Positions 18,122-27,276 of a DNA stretch of 64,000 nucleotides are shown piece after piece (the stretch's first letter is position 1; the number at the start of each line of letters is the position of its first letter). The DNA comes from Flavobacteriaceae bacterium UBA980 (GTDB taxonomy: Bacteria; Bacteroidota; Bacteroidia; Flavobacteriales; Flavobacteriaceae), in assembly GCA_002292265.1 (NCBI GenBank), contig DBBQ01000038.1, positions 40,488-104,487 of the forward strand. The letters are read 5' to 3'. The notes beneath the pieces are model-generated. The model had not been told where the DNA came from, made no database searches, and saw nothing but the letters and a program-made list of their open reading frames with translations. The position numbers were made by a program, and so were the translations under genes.

Positions 18122-18829
18122 ATGAAATACCAAAGAATCCTGTTAAAATTAAGTGGTGAAGCCCTGATGGGAAATAAAAGCCATGGTATTGATCCCGAAC
18201 GTATTGACAGTTATGCCAAAGAAATAAAAAAAGTTTTTGACGAAAAAACTGAAATTGCAATCGTGATCGGTGGGGGAAATATTTTTCGCGGGATCTCAGG
18301 TGCTAGTAAAGGAATGGACCGCGTACAAGCTGATTATATGGGTATGCTCGCGACGGTTATCAACGGACTGGCTTTGCAGGGGGCATTGGAAAACAATAAA
18401 GTCCCAACACGCCTACAAACCGCCATTAAAATTGAAGCCATTGCAGAACCTTTTATCAAAAGGAAAGCAACACGACATCTAGAAAAAGGCAGAGTTGTCA
18501 TTTTTGGATCGGGAACAGGAAATCCGTATTTCACTACAGATTCTGCCGCTGTCCTGAGAGCAATTGAAATCAATGCAGATGTTATTTTAAAAGGTACCCG
18601 AGTAGATGGAATTTACACGGAAGATCCCGAAAAAAATACAAAAGCGACCAAATTCGATACTCTTTCCTTTGATGACGTTCTCAAAAAAGGAATCAAAGTA
18701 ATGGATACCACAGCCTTTACCTTAAGCCAAGAAAACAACTTACCCATCATCGTATTTGACATGAATACCCCGGGAAATTTATACAATGTGGTCAAAGGAG
18801 AAAATATTGGAACTCGAGTAGATTTATAA
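18122..18829 (+). CDS. pyrH: UMP kinase
   Basis: Bacterial-type uridylate kinase (amino-acid kinase fold) phosphorylating UMP to UDP. Motifs are [13 protein letters not shown] at the N-terminus, [11 protein letters not shown] near residue 47, [16 protein letters not shown] near residue 130 and [11 protein letters not shown] near residue 162. The protein is 235 residues, standard length, and cytoplasmic. It is followed after 11 bases by frr, the common bacterial pyrH-frr arrangement. Confidence 0.97.
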   Translation: MKYQRILLKLSGEALMGNKSHGIDPERIDSYAKEIKKVFDEKTEIAIVIGGGNIFRGISGASKGMDRVQADYMGMLATVINGLALQGALENNKVPTRLQTAIKIEAIAEPFIKRKATRHLEKGRVVIFGSGTGNPYFTTDSAAVLRAIEINADVILKGTRVDGIYTEDPEKNTKATKFDTLSFDDVLKKGIKVMDTTAFTLSQENNLPIIVFDMNTPGNLYNVVKGENIGTRVDL

Positions 18830-18840
18830 GTTTATTAGCT

Positions 18841-19395
18841 ATGGAAGAAGAAATGAAATTTATCGTAGATGCTGCAAAAGAAAGTATGGAATCCGCAATC
18901 CAGCATTTGGAAAAAGAAATGTTAAACATCCGTGCAGGGAAAGCAAATCCCATCATGCTCTCTGGTGTAAAGGTGGATTATTACGGTAGTCCTACCCCCC
19001 TATCTCAAGTGGCCAATATCAATTCACCAGATGGGAGAACACTTACCGTTCAACCCTGGGAAAAAAGTATGCTTGCAGATATTGAAAAGGCTATTTTGAT
19101 TGCCAATCTAGGTTTCAATCCTATGAATAACGGAGAATCCATCATCATCAATATTCCTGCCTTGACCGAAGAGCGAAGAAAAGAATTGGCAAAGCTTGCC
19201 AAAGCGGAATCTGAAAATGCTAAAATCTCTATTCGTACAGCACGAAAAGACGCCAATACGGAGATTAAAAATTCAGAAGCTTCGGAGGATGTTCAAAAAA
19301 ATTATGAAATCGATATTCAAAATCTTACCGACCAATATATAACTAGAGCCGAACAAATATTCAGTCTCAAGGAAAAAGAAATTTTAACGGTATAA
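18841..19395 (+). CDS. frr: Ribosome recycling factor
   Basis: Dissociates post-termination ribosomes together with EF-G and IF3. The 184-residue protein carries the family pattern: HLEKEMLNIRAGKANP near residue 23, DYYGSPTPLSQVAN near residue 46 and RRKELAKLAKAESENAKISI near residue 117, with three-helix-bundle character. The ATG at 18841 gives the usual MEEE-type start; a second ATG four codons later is less likely. Confidence 0.97.
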   Translation: MEEEMKFIVDAAKESMESAIQHLEKEMLNIRAGKANPIMLSGVKVDYYGSPTPLSQVANINSPDGRTLTVQPWEKSMLADIEKAILIANLGFNPMNNGESIIINIPALTEERRKELAKLAKAESENAKISIRTARKDANTEIKNSEASEDVQKNYEIDIQNLTDQYITRAEQIFSLKEKEILTV

Positions 19396-19432
19396 ATATA
19401 CAAGGCGTTTTATCCCTTAGGAAGAGGCTCAC

Positions 19433-21802
19433 ATGCGGAAAAATAAAAAATTGAATATCTGGGGCCTCGTGGCGCGACTGATTCTTAGAAATCGGTTTCT
19501 TATTCTATTGGGAATTTTGCTTCTTACAGGCTACTGGTCCACCCAGTGGAAAAATATGCAGTTCACCTTTACCGAGGCAAACCTTCTTCCAGATAATCAC
19601 CCTGAAAACATATTGTACCAGTCGTTTATTCAAACTTTTGGCGAAGAGGGCAATGTGATTGTTATCGCAGTTCAGGACAGTAGCTTTTACACCCCGTCCC
19701 AGAGGTTGGCTTGGAAAGCACTCAACGAAAAAATTGAATGTTATCAGGAAATCAATTTTGTGCTTTCTACTGAGAACATACAGGAGCTCGTAAAAGACAA
19801 CAAGAATAAAAGTTTTGTCTTAAAAGAAGTATCCGAGGAACTGCCTCCTGAAGGTAAATTCCCAGGAAAGTTTAAAGAAAAACTCTATTTGGAGCTCCCT
19901 TTCTTCGAAAATTTACTTTTTGAAAAAAACTCCAACACCATTCGATCCATTATTTATATGGATCCCGAAATTGTCAATACAGCACAGCGAAAAGATTTTA
20001 TTTTTGACGTTTTTATTCCTTTGATTAAAAACTATGAAGAAACTTATGACTCCGACATTCGGGTTTCTGGAATGCCCTATATCCGGACGCTCAATGCGCA
20101 AAATATCGTAGATGAAATTGGACTTTTTGTATTGGGTGCAGCTCTGATTACTACCCTGATTTTTTTCTTGTTTTTTCGATCTTTCCGAGCCACATTCATC
20201 TCCCTTATTGTGGTGGCTATTGGGGTGATGTGGGCTTTTGGAATACTGGGATGGTTAGGGTACGAAATTACAGTACTTACTGCTTTAATACCCCCTTTAA
20301 TAATCGTTATTGGAGTTCCAAACTGTATTTTCTTAATCAACAAGTACCAGCAAGAAATCGCCAAACACCGAAACCAGGCCAAATCTTTACAACGCGTAAT
20401 TGCGAAGATTGGAAATGCAACCTTGATGACCAATTTGACCACAGCCTCCGGGTTTGCCACTTTTATCTTGACCAACAGTAAGATTCTTAAAGAATTTGGT
20501 GTAGTAGCTTCAATAAACATCATCGCTATATTTTTGCTTTCGTTGCTCATTATTCCAATCACGTACAGCTTTATGGAGCGCCCTAACAAAAAGCACCTAA
20601 GGCATTTAAAAAATAATACCGTTGACTTTTTTGTTATGTGGATGGAAAAAACAGTGCGAAAGAAAAGAGTCAATGTCTATTTAATTTCTCTTCTGGGTTT
20701 AATTATTGGAATTACAGGAATTTATCAGATTAAAATTTCTGGGAGTTTAATTGAAGACATGCCCAAGAGCGCTCCTTTTTTTAAAGACATTCTTTTTTTT
20801 GATGCTACATTCAACGGAATTGTACCTCTGGAAATATGGATTGACAGCAAACGAGAAGAGGGCATTGTTAGACCTGCAACGCTTAGGAGAATGAATCAAC
20901 TACAGGAAACCATAGACGAAATTCCCGAACTGGCACCCTCCCTCTCCGTAGTAAACGCAGTAAAATATGCAAAACAGGCGTATTACAATGGCAACCCTAA
21001 CTATTTTGCTCTCCCTACATCACAAGAAAATAGTTTTATCTATCCTTTTTTGAATAGTTCCAATAGCAATAGTCAGTTACTCAATGGATATGTGGACAGT
21101 ACGGGGCAATTTGGCAGGATCACTACCTACATGAAAGACATCAAAACTTCACGTATGGAAGAAATTGAAGCCGATCTAAAAGAAAGCATTGCTAAAATTT
21201 TTCCAAAGGACCGCTATGGGGTCAATATCACCGGAAAATCGTTACTTTTTTTAAAGGGAACAAAATATTTAATCAACAACCTGATACTCTCTTTGAGTTT
21301 AGCCATTTTACTGATCGCCTTATTTATGGCGTTCCTTTTCCGATCCTTTAAAATGATTTTAATATCACTAATCCCCAACCTACTACCTCTGATTATCACT
21401 GCGGGGGTGATGGGTTTTACTGGAATCCCGTTGAAACCCTCTACCATACTGGTATTCAGTATTGCTTTTGGAATTTCAGTAGACGATACCATTCATTTTT
21501 TAGCCAAATACCGTCAAGAACTCATTGCTAACGGATGGAAAATTAACAAAGCTGTTTTTGCTGCATTGAGAGAAACTGGAATCAGTATGTTTTATACTTC
21601 GGTAGTGTTATTCTTTGGTTTTTCCATCTTTATGTCTTCCAATTTTGGAGGGACCCAAGCCCTAGGGGGACTTGTTGCAGTCACCCTGATGATGGCCATG
21701 CTTGCCAACCTCGTTTTACTACCCTCCTTACTCATATCGTTGGAAGACTCCATAAGTAATGACAAGGTGCTGAAAGAGCCCAAGCTAGAGATTTTGGATT
21801 AA
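19433..21802 (+). CDS. RND superfamily (MMPL-type) transporter
   Basis: 789-residue inner-membrane protein with the duplicated RND layout. It has a first helix near residue 20, a large periplasmic loop (~45-225), a block of about five helices (~225-380), a sixth/seventh boundary near 415, a second periplasmic loop (~440-610) and a second helix block (~620-775). The ISVDDTIHFLAKYR segment near residue 680 corresponds to the conserved intramembrane acidic motif of RND/SSD proteins. The closest relatives are MMPL-family exporters of lipids or hydrophobic compounds. No membrane-fusion partner or outer-membrane channel is adjacent, and the substrate is unknown. Confidence 0.85.
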   Translation: MRKNKKLNIWGLVARLILRNRFLILLGILLLTGYWSTQWKNMQFTFTEANLLPDNHPENILYQSFIQTFGEEGNVIVIAVQDSSFYTPSQRLAWKALNEKIECYQEINFVLSTENIQELVKDNKNKSFVLKEVSEELPPEGKFPGKFKEKLYLELPFFENLLFEKNSNTIRSIIYMDPEIVNTAQRKDFIFDVFIPLIKNYEETYDSDIRVSGMPYIRTLNAQNIVDEIGLFVLGAALITTLIFFLFFRSFRATFISLIVVAIGVMWAFGILGWLGYEITVLTALIPPLIIVIGVPNCIFLINKYQQEIAKHRNQAKSLQRVIAKIGNATLMTNLTTASGFATFILTNSKILKEFGVVASINIIAIFLLSLLIIPITYSFMERPNKKHLRHLKNNTVDFFVMWMEKTVRKKRVNVYLISLLGLIIGITGIYQIKISGSLIEDMPKSAPFFKDILFFDATFNGIVPLEIWIDSKREEGIVRPATLRRMNQLQETIDEIPELAPSLSVVNAVKYAKQAYYNGNPNYFALPTSQENSFIYPFLNSSNSNSQLLNGYVDSTGQFGRITTYMKDIKTSRMEEIEADLKESIAKIFPKDRYGVNITGKSLLFLKGTKYLINNLILSLSLAILLIALFMAFLFRSFKMILISLIPNLLPLIITAGVMGFTGIPLKPSTILVFSIAFGISVDDTIHFLAKYRQELIANGWKINKAVFAALRETGISMFYTSVVLFFGFSIFMSSNFGGTQALGGLVAVTLMMAMLANLVLLPSLLISLEDSISNDKVLKEPKLEILD

Positions 21803-21822
21803 ATCAAATTAGGCAATAGAAA

Positions 21823-21838
21823 TTCTACTCCAGTAGAA
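21823..21838. repeat. Perfect palindrome TTCTACT-CC-AGTAGAA
   Basis: Two 7-base arms with a 2-base centre lie 21 bases after the transporter stop codon and about 150 bases before asnS. There is no T-tract, so it does not look like a terminator. It could be a protein-binding site or chance. Confidence 0.4.
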
Positions 21839-21953
21839 AACTACTCAAAATAAGTCGCCGTGCTTGTATTTTTCAACTTCGTAACGAATCCAACTACCAA
21901 ATCCGAGTTAAACTTGAAATCAAGTCAGACCTAAAACTTTCTGAAATAAACTT

Positions 21954-21961
21954 ATCTTTGT
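21954..21961 (+). promoter_or_regulatory. Candidate -7 promoter element of asnS
   Basis: TATCTTTG matches TAnnTTTG and ends 27 bases before the asnS ATG. Confidence 0.45.
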
Positions 21962-21988
21962 GGCGCCGTAAAAATTTAAATTACAGGA

Positions 21989-23422
21989 ATGAGAGCAGCG
22001 AAAATCAAAACCCTTTTAGAAACATCGGAAGTAAACCAAAACTGTGCGGTACACGGATGGGTTAAAACGTTTCGAGCCAACCGATTTATCGCATTGAATG
22101 ACGGGTCTTCCCTAAAAAATCTTCAATGTGTCGTGGATTTTGAAAAGCTAGATGACGTCTTGTTGAAACGAATCACTACAGGAGCCGCCTTGCACCTAGA
22201 AGGGGTTTTAGTAGAAAGCCAAGGAGGGGGTCAAAAAGTAGAGCTCCAAGTAGAAACAATTCACATTTTGGGAGACTCCGATCCTGATAAATATCCAATA
22301 CAGCCCAAAAAACACAGCCTTGAATTTTTAAGAGAAAAAGCACACTTAAGAGTGCGAACCACAACATTTGCTGCCGTTATGCGTGTGCGTTCGGCACTCT
22401 CTTTTGCAGTACATCGGTTTTTTCAACAACAAGGCTTTTACTACGTCAATACTCCCATCATCACAGGAAGTGATGCAGAAGGAGCAGGGGAAATGTTTCG
22501 AGTGAGCACATTGGACCTCAACAATCCACCCCGAACAAAAGAAGGTGCGCTGGATTTTAAAAAGGATTTTTTTGGCAAAGAAACTAATCTTACCGTTTCG
22601 GGTCAATTGGAAGCCGAATCCTATGCTTTAGGACTTGGAGAGGTGTATACCTTTGGACCTACGTTTCGCGCAGAAAATTCAAACACCACGCGACACCTTG
22701 CCGAGTTTTGGATGATTGAACCTGAAATGGCATTTTACGACTTGAACGACAATATGGATTTGGCAGAAAAATTCATAACAAGTGTCCTCAAAGAGGTACT
22801 GGAAAACTGTAAAGAAGATCTAGAATTTCTCGATGAGCGACTTGCTAAAGAAGACCAAAGCAAACCCCAGGCGGAACGCAGTCCTATGGGTTTGATTGAA
22901 AAAATAAAATTTGTCATTGAAAATGACTTTAAACGGGTGAGCTATACCGAAGCTTATGAAATACTTCGAAATTCAAAACCCAACAAAAAGAAAAAATTTC
23001 AATTTCCCATCCACGAATGGGGAGTTGATCTTCAAAGCGAACACGAACGTTTTTTAGTAGAAAAACACTTTAATTGTCCCGTAATTTTATTTGATTATCC
23101 CGCAGATATTAAGGCTTTTTACATGCGTAGAAACGGCGACGAAAAAACCGTTCGGGCGATGGACATCCTCTTTCCAGGGATTGGAGAAATTGTGGGGGGG
23201 TCTCAACGCGAAGAACGACTCGACGTATTAGAAAAACGCATCCAAGAAATGGATATCGATGCTGAAGAATTGTGGTGGTATTTGGATCTTCGTCGCTTCG
23301 GAAGTGTCCCTCACAGTGGATTCGGACTGGGCTTTGAGCGACTTGTTCAATTTACTACAGGGATGAATAACATCCGAGATGTAATCCCATTTCCTAGAAC
23401 TCCACAAAATGCAGCATTCTGA
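21989..23422 (+). CDS. asnS: Asparagine-tRNA ligase
   Basis: Class IIb synthetase with an N-terminal OB-fold anticodon-binding domain (NCAVHGWVKTFRANRFIALN, residues ~18-37). The catalytic core carries motif 2 (FGPTFRAENSNTTRHLAEFW near residue 228) and motif 3 (GFGLGFERLVQF near residue 450). The asparagine-specific core and the 477-residue length fit AsnS rather than AspS. The gene is monocistronic or upstream of rpoN, which begins 48 bases later with its own -7-like element. Confidence 0.96.
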   Translation: MRAAKIKTLLETSEVNQNCAVHGWVKTFRANRFIALNDGSSLKNLQCVVDFEKLDDVLLKRITTGAALHLEGVLVESQGGGQKVELQVETIHILGDSDPDKYPIQPKKHSLEFLREKAHLRVRTTTFAAVMRVRSALSFAVHRFFQQQGFYYVNTPIITGSDAEGAGEMFRVSTLDLNNPPRTKEGALDFKKDFFGKETNLTVSGQLEAESYALGLGEVYTFGPTFRAENSNTTRHLAEFWMIEPEMAFYDLNDNMDLAEKFITSVLKEVLENCKEDLEFLDERLAKEDQSKPQAERSPMGLIEKIKFVIENDFKRVSYTEAYEILRNSKPNKKKKFQFPIHEWGVDLQSEHERFLVEKHFNCPVILFDYPADIKAFYMRRNGDEKTVRAMDILFPGIGEIVGGSQREERLDVLEKRIQEMDIDAEELWWYLDLRRFGSVPHSGFGLGFERLVQFTTGMNNIRDVIPFPRTPQNAAF

Positions 23423-23442
23423 AAAGTAACGGCTAAATTACA

Positions 23443-23450
23443 TATCTTTA
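23443..23450 (+). promoter_or_regulatory. Candidate -7 promoter element of rpoN
   Basis: TATCTTTA lies 20 bases upstream of the rpoN ATG, the same variant as found before tyrS, exbB and the gene at 63365. Confidence 0.35.
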
Positions 23451-23470
23451 CCTAGACCATTTTAATCCGT

Positions 23471-24913
23471 ATGCTCAAGCAACAGCTCCAAATAAAGCTT
23501 TCACAAAAATTATCTCCACAGCAAATTCAACTGATGAAGATGATTCAACTCTCTACGCTTGAGTTGGAACAAAAAATCGAATCCGAAATGGGCGAAAATC
23601 CCGCTTTGGAAAGTGGAATGGAAAAGCAGAGCAGCGAAAATCAAGAGAGTAATTTTGAGGAAGGCGAAAAGATAGAAGCAGACGAAATTGACATCAATCA
23701 ATATTTGAGTGACGACGAAATTCCTTCGTATAAATTATACTCAAACAACTACAGCAGTGACGACCAAGAACGAACGATCCCGGTCTCTGGAGGTATCAGT
23801 TTTCATCAACATTTGTCTCAGCAGGTTGGAAATCTCATCCTTTCAGAAGATGAATTTCAAATTGCCGAATTCATTATTGGCAGTATTGATGAAAGTGGCT
23901 ATTTGAGAAGAAATACCGAAGAATTGATCGACGATTTGGCATTCACTCAAAACATTATAGTAACCAAAGAGCAGATTGAAAAAATATTAAGATCTGTACA
24001 AACGCTAGATCCTCCCGGTGTAGGAGCCCGATCACTGAAAGAATGCCTGCAGCTTCAACTGGAAAAGAAAAAGAAAGATCGCCCTGAAGTAGAACTGGCT
24101 CTAGAAATCATCAAAAATCACTTTGATCACTTTAGCCACAAGCATTACACTCAGCTTCAGGAACGAATTGGGATAAGTAAAGAAGAGTTAAAAACCGCTT
24201 TGGATTTGATTAGTAAGCTGAATCCAAAACCCGGAGGAGCCCTTTCTTCCATCAATCAAAATACCCACATCGTACCGGACTTTATTCTGACGATAGAGGA
24301 TGGGGAACTTCACGTAGCCTTAAACCAAAGAAATGCACCCCAGCTTCGTGTTTCCAATGCCTATAAAGACATGCTCTCAGGCTATTCTGAAGCTCCTTCA
24401 AAATCTAAATCGCAACAGGAAGCCGTGCAGTTTATCAAACAAAAATTGGATGCCGCAAAATGGTTTATCGATGCGATCAAACAGCGTCATCAAACCCTTA
24501 CACTCACCATCAATGCAATTTTAGATCATCAACTTGAATTTTTTCTCACAGGGGATGAACGCAAACTACGCCCTATGATTTTAAAAGACATTGCTGAAAA
24601 AGTAGATATGGATATTTCCACCATCTCTCGAGTAGCAAATAGTAAATACATTGATACTCCCTACGGTGTGAAATTATTGAAAACCTTCTTTTCTGAAGGA
24701 CTCAAAAATGACGAAGGGGAAGACGTCTCTACCATAGAAATCAAAAAAATTCTCGAAGAATTTATTGCTGGAGAAAGCAAGAAAAAACCTTTGACAGATC
24801 AAACCCTTTCGGAAATGATGAAAGAAAAAGGGTATATTGTAGCCCGCAGAACCATCGCCAAATATCGTGAACAATTGGACATTCCTGTGGCACGAATGCG
24901 AAGAGAGCTTTAA
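23471..24913 (+). CDS. rpoN: RNA polymerase sigma-54 factor
   Basis: Alternative sigma factor that needs AAA+ enhancer-binding activators. The N-terminal region I is glutamine- and leucine-rich (QKLSPQQIQLMKMIQLSTLE). An acidic region II follows at ~45-85. The central core-binding domain contains LDPPGVGARSLKECLQLQL. The HTH region has DISTISRVANSKY near residue 385, and the RpoN box ARRTIAKYRE lies near residue 457. The protein has 480 residues. No enhancer-binding protein is encoded nearby. Confidence 0.97.
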   Translation: MLKQQLQIKLSQKLSPQQIQLMKMIQLSTLELEQKIESEMGENPALESGMEKQSSENQESNFEEGEKIEADEIDINQYLSDDEIPSYKLYSNNYSSDDQERTIPVSGGISFHQHLSQQVGNLILSEDEFQIAEFIIGSIDESGYLRRNTEELIDDLAFTQNIIVTKEQIEKILRSVQTLDPPGVGARSLKECLQLQLEKKKKDRPEVELALEIIKNHFDHFSHKHYTQLQERIGISKEELKTALDLISKLNPKPGGALSSINQNTHIVPDFILTIEDGELHVALNQRNAPQLRVSNAYKDMLSGYSEAPSKSKSQQEAVQFIKQKLDAAKWFIDAIKQRHQTLTLTINAILDHQLEFFLTGDERKLRPMILKDIAEKVDMDISTISRVANSKYIDTPYGVKLLKTFFSEGLKNDEGEDVSTIEIKKILEEFIAGESKKKPLTDQTLSEMMKEKGYIVARRTIAKYREQLDIPVARMRREL

Positions 24914-24914
24914 T

Positions 24915-25619
24915 CTACAAGAGGTAAAAAATTAATCCAATCTTTAGTGGTGTTATTTGAATTGGCAAAGCCGGTAAACTGCCTCCCTTTGAATCAAAAA
25001 AAGGAGTTAGCCGATAGGCCACATAAAAATTCCAAGTGTTAAAACCAAAGCTAAGGTTGGCTGTGGCTCCTAGGATATCTATTTCATCCGAAAGGGGTAC
25101 TGCTTCTGAATTTTGTTTTGCGCGTATACGATAATTCCATTGCAGGGTCACACCACCATAAACCCGCCAAAAGGCAAAATCTGATGGAGAGGAACTACGC
25201 CAGCGCAATATCAAAGGCAATTCAAGGGACTTTACTGAAATAAAAAGAGGATCCGTAGGGTCCGTATTTAGCTCAGGGAGTGTATAAAAATCCATACCTG
25301 AGGGGATTAGATTTGTAGTATATCTTTCAAATCCCATTCCCAAACCGACACCTGTAGCAACTCTCCCAGATTTGGATAGTGGGAAGTCTCGAACAAAACC
25401 CAATTGAATATGACGGGACAAACCCTGGGGTTTGAACCGCTCCTGATTGCTCTCCAAAATCATGAAAGAAGCACCAAAATAAATTTGATCCTCTCGATAG
25501 AAGGTGGAGTCCTCTGTAGTGCTGGCCTCTTGCGCCTGAAGACGAACGAGTCCCAATAAAACCACAAAGACACACTTGAGTACAGAAAGGAAAGGATGAT
25601 GTTTTAGAGAGTCTTTCAT
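24915..25619 (-). CDS. Exported outer-membrane beta-barrel family protein (PorT-like fold)
   Basis: 234 residues with a signal peptide ending near LRLQAQ-type residues (VVLLGLVRLQAQ). Alternating hydrophobic and aromatic strands typical of small outer-membrane beta-barrels follow, such as QIYFGASFMIL, HIQLGFVRDF and ATGVGLGMGFERY. The C-terminus ends ITPLKIGLIFYLL, also barrel-like. This matches the porin family/outer-membrane beta-barrel domain proteins of Bacteroidota; no specific cargo can be assigned. It lies convergent with rpoN (1-base gap) and downstream of the exbD terminator. Confidence 0.75.
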   Translation of the reverse strand: MKDSLKHHPFLSVLKCVFVVLLGLVRLQAQEASTTEDSTFYREDQIYFGASFMILESNQERFKPQGLSRHIQLGFVRDFPLSKSGRVATGVGLGMGFERYTTNLIPSGMDFYTLPELNTDPTDPLFISVKSLELPLILRWRSSSPSDFAFWRVYGGVTLQWNYRIRAKQNSEAVPLSDEIDILGATANLSFGFNTWNFYVAYRLTPFFDSKGGSLPALPIQITPLKIGLIFYLL

Positions 25620-25631
25620 AGACTATGAAAG

Positions 25632-25661
25632 TAAAAAAAAAGTGCCTCTAGGAGGCACTTT
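25632..25661 (-). terminator. Rho-independent terminator of the exbB-exbD operon
   Basis: A 10-bp perfect stem (AAAGTGCCTC with GAGGCACTTT) and a 3-base loop are followed on the minus strand by a run of about nine T. It lies 22 bases beyond the stop of the last exbD and just before the beta-barrel gene on the same strand, so it separates the two transcription units. Confidence 0.85.
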
Positions 25662-25683
25662 GTATAAGAAAACTGGTTAAAAA

Positions 25684-26166
25684 TTAATTCAAGTTTTGAG
25701 TGTAGTCCCCAACTCTTGTCGTGTAATTGATTTTTAATGCACTTACTTTTCGCAATTCTTGTTTGATGTCTTGAATAAGTCCCATCTTGGTCTCGCTATC
25801 TACTTTAAGTGCGGTAGTCAAAACGTTTTGCAATTCTTGACGTTTGGAAGCACGCTCAGCAAGGATAAAAGCTCCTACCTCGTCTACAGTAGCAAACTTA
25901 TCATTCAGCTGAATTCTAGCACTAGAGCCGTATTTATCTTGGTATCGAGTAGAGGGTTTTCCCGCATAAATATACATCACGCGATCTTTTTTATCCAACT
26001 TCTGAATCTGGTCTGCAGCGGGCAACTTGTTGACAACCATCAGCGTACTATCACGCATTACAGTGGCAACCATAAAGAAGAACAACAACATAAAAACAAT
26101 ATCGGGTAAAGAAGCGGTTGAAATTGCTGGTAAATCGCCCCCTTTTTTCTTTTTAAATTTTGACAT
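25684..26166 (-). CDS. exbD: ExbD/TolR family biopolymer transport protein (second copy)
   Basis: 160-residue protein with a short basic cytoplasmic N-terminus (FKKKKGGDLPAIST), one membrane helix (IVFMLLFFFMVATVM) carrying the DIVFM-type start of the ExbD helix, and a periplasmic domain. In TonB or Tol systems ExbD/TolR works with the ExbB/TolQ channel to couple the proton gradient to the outer membrane. It is the last gene of a four-gene operon, 14 bases after the first exbD and followed by a strong terminator. Confidence 0.92.
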   Translation of the reverse strand: MSKFKKKKGGDLPAISTASLPDIVFMLLFFFMVATVMRDSTLMVVNKLPAADQIQKLDKKDRVMYIYAGKPSTRYQDKYGSSARIQLNDKFATVDEVGAFILAERASKRQELQNVLTTALKVDSETKMGLIQDIKQELRKVSALKINYTTRVGDYTQNLN

Positions 26167-26180
26167 AGCTTTAAGTTTAG

Positions 26181-26801
26181 TTAATTTTTAGTCGATTCTG
26201 CTTCCGAGAGCTTCTGAGGATACATCGCTTTTACCTGATCCAACTTGGGCTTCAATTCCTCAGATGTTTCAGGGGTTGTCCTTGGGTCTTCATATTGCTT
26301 CTGAGCGTCTACAAAATTCATTTCCAAATTTGGAAAAAGACGTTCGAATTCACGATTTCGCAAATCGTTATAAGCGGCGACCAATTCATTTTGTACGGCA
26401 ATGTAAACTTTGTACGAAGTCTCACGGTCATTTTTTAATGAAATGATGGCCTTGTCAGGATTATCAGAAGAGGCTTCGTCACGAGCGCCTTGACAATAAT
26501 CACAAGCTTCGTCACCTACACCACCACCATTGTCCAAGAAAGCAACTGCCAACGAACGTAAGTCCGCAATATCAGCAAGCTCTTCCTCAACTAAAAGTTG
26601 ATCGTTTTTACTCACCAAGACAGTGAAGATGTTTTTCTCTCTAATAATGGGTGGATCTACTTGATCTTCCATTGGAGGTAACTTACGATTCAATCCACTA
26701 TCTGTTTCAATCGTAGTTGTAACTAAGAAGAAAATGAGTAGAAGGAACGCAATGTCCGCCATGGAACCTGCATTGACCTCGGGTGCTGATCTTTTTGCCA
26801 T
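26181..26801 (-). CDS. exbD: ExbD/TolR family biopolymer transport protein (first copy, with cysteine-containing insertion)
   Basis: 206 residues. The N-terminal basic segment (MAKRSAPEVNAGSM) and the helix ADIAFLLLIFFLVTTTI carry the conserved Asp of ExbD proton-motive helices. The periplasmic domain has an extra stretch containing DEACDYCQGARDEASSDNPD (near residues 97-116) with a CxxC pair, then IISLKNDRETSYKVYIAVQNE. A C-terminal glutamate/lysine-rich tail extends to 206. The insertion is absent from the shorter ExbD encoded next to it. The two ExbDs are probably subunits of one complex with the ExbB at 27277. Confidence 0.9.
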   Translation of the reverse strand: MAKRSAPEVNAGSMADIAFLLLIFFLVTTTIETDSGLNRKLPPMEDQVDPPIIREKNIFTVLVSKNDQLLVEEELADIADLRSLAVAFLDNGGGVGDEACDYCQGARDEASSDNPDKAIISLKNDRETSYKVYIAVQNELVAAYNDLRNREFERLFPNLEMNFVDAQKQYEDPRTTPETSEELKPKLDQVKAMYPQKLSEAESTKN

Positions 26802-26804
26802 AAC

Positions 26805-27254
26805 TTAACGTTTAAGTAATTTCTTTGCTCCAGAAAGGATCATTGAAAGTATGGCTAGAGCTGCTAAAATATAAAACATTCTTAGCCCTGTACCTACCCA
26901 ACGAGAACCCGATGCAGATAAAACTTCTCCATCTTTCATGGGTGTTTCCACTCCTGTAGAAGCTGCATATGCTATTCCGAGAACTACCAAAAAGCATCCG
27001 ATGAAAATCAATGATTTTTTAAGTTTCTGTCCGCTAGAAGCTAGGTTCAACAAAGAGAATAAAACGGTTATAATTACCGTAATTACGAGTATGGCAATAG
27101 CTAAGGAAACTAATGGGGATACTGTTCCAAAATCACCAGTACCAGCGGCCATTTTAATTTCCTCGTCTCCTACACCAATAATTCTAAATAGAAATACGAC
27201 GCCTAGTAAACCAAAAACAGCACTGATAATTTTTACAATTGTTTGAAGATTCAT
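26805..27254 (-). CDS. Small membrane protein in the exbB-exbD operon
   Basis: 149 residues with about four predicted membrane helices: TIVKIISAVFGLLGVVFLF at the N-terminus, LVSLAIAILVITVIITVLF, SLIFIGCFLVVLGIAYA and FYILAALAILSMIL. I recognise no domain name. The position between exbB (22 bases upstream) and exbD (3 bases downstream) is shared by many flavobacterial Tol/Exb operons. An accessory role in that complex is therefore likely but inferred only from context. Confidence 0.8.
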   Translation of the reverse strand: MNLQTIVKIISAVFGLLGVVFLFRIIGVGDEEIKMAAGTGDFGTVSPLVSLAIAILVITVIITVLFSLLNLASSGQKLKKSLIFIGCFLVVLGIAYAASTGVETPMKDGEVLSASGSRWVGTGLRMFYILAALAILSMILSGAKKLLKR

Positions 27255-27276
27255 GTGAATTGCTGTTAGAGGTTAA

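Noticed and set aside
20077..20673. 198-residue minus-strand frame inside the RND transporter gene
   Set aside because: Long but antisense to strongly conserved membrane helices; residue composition reflects the complementary strand.
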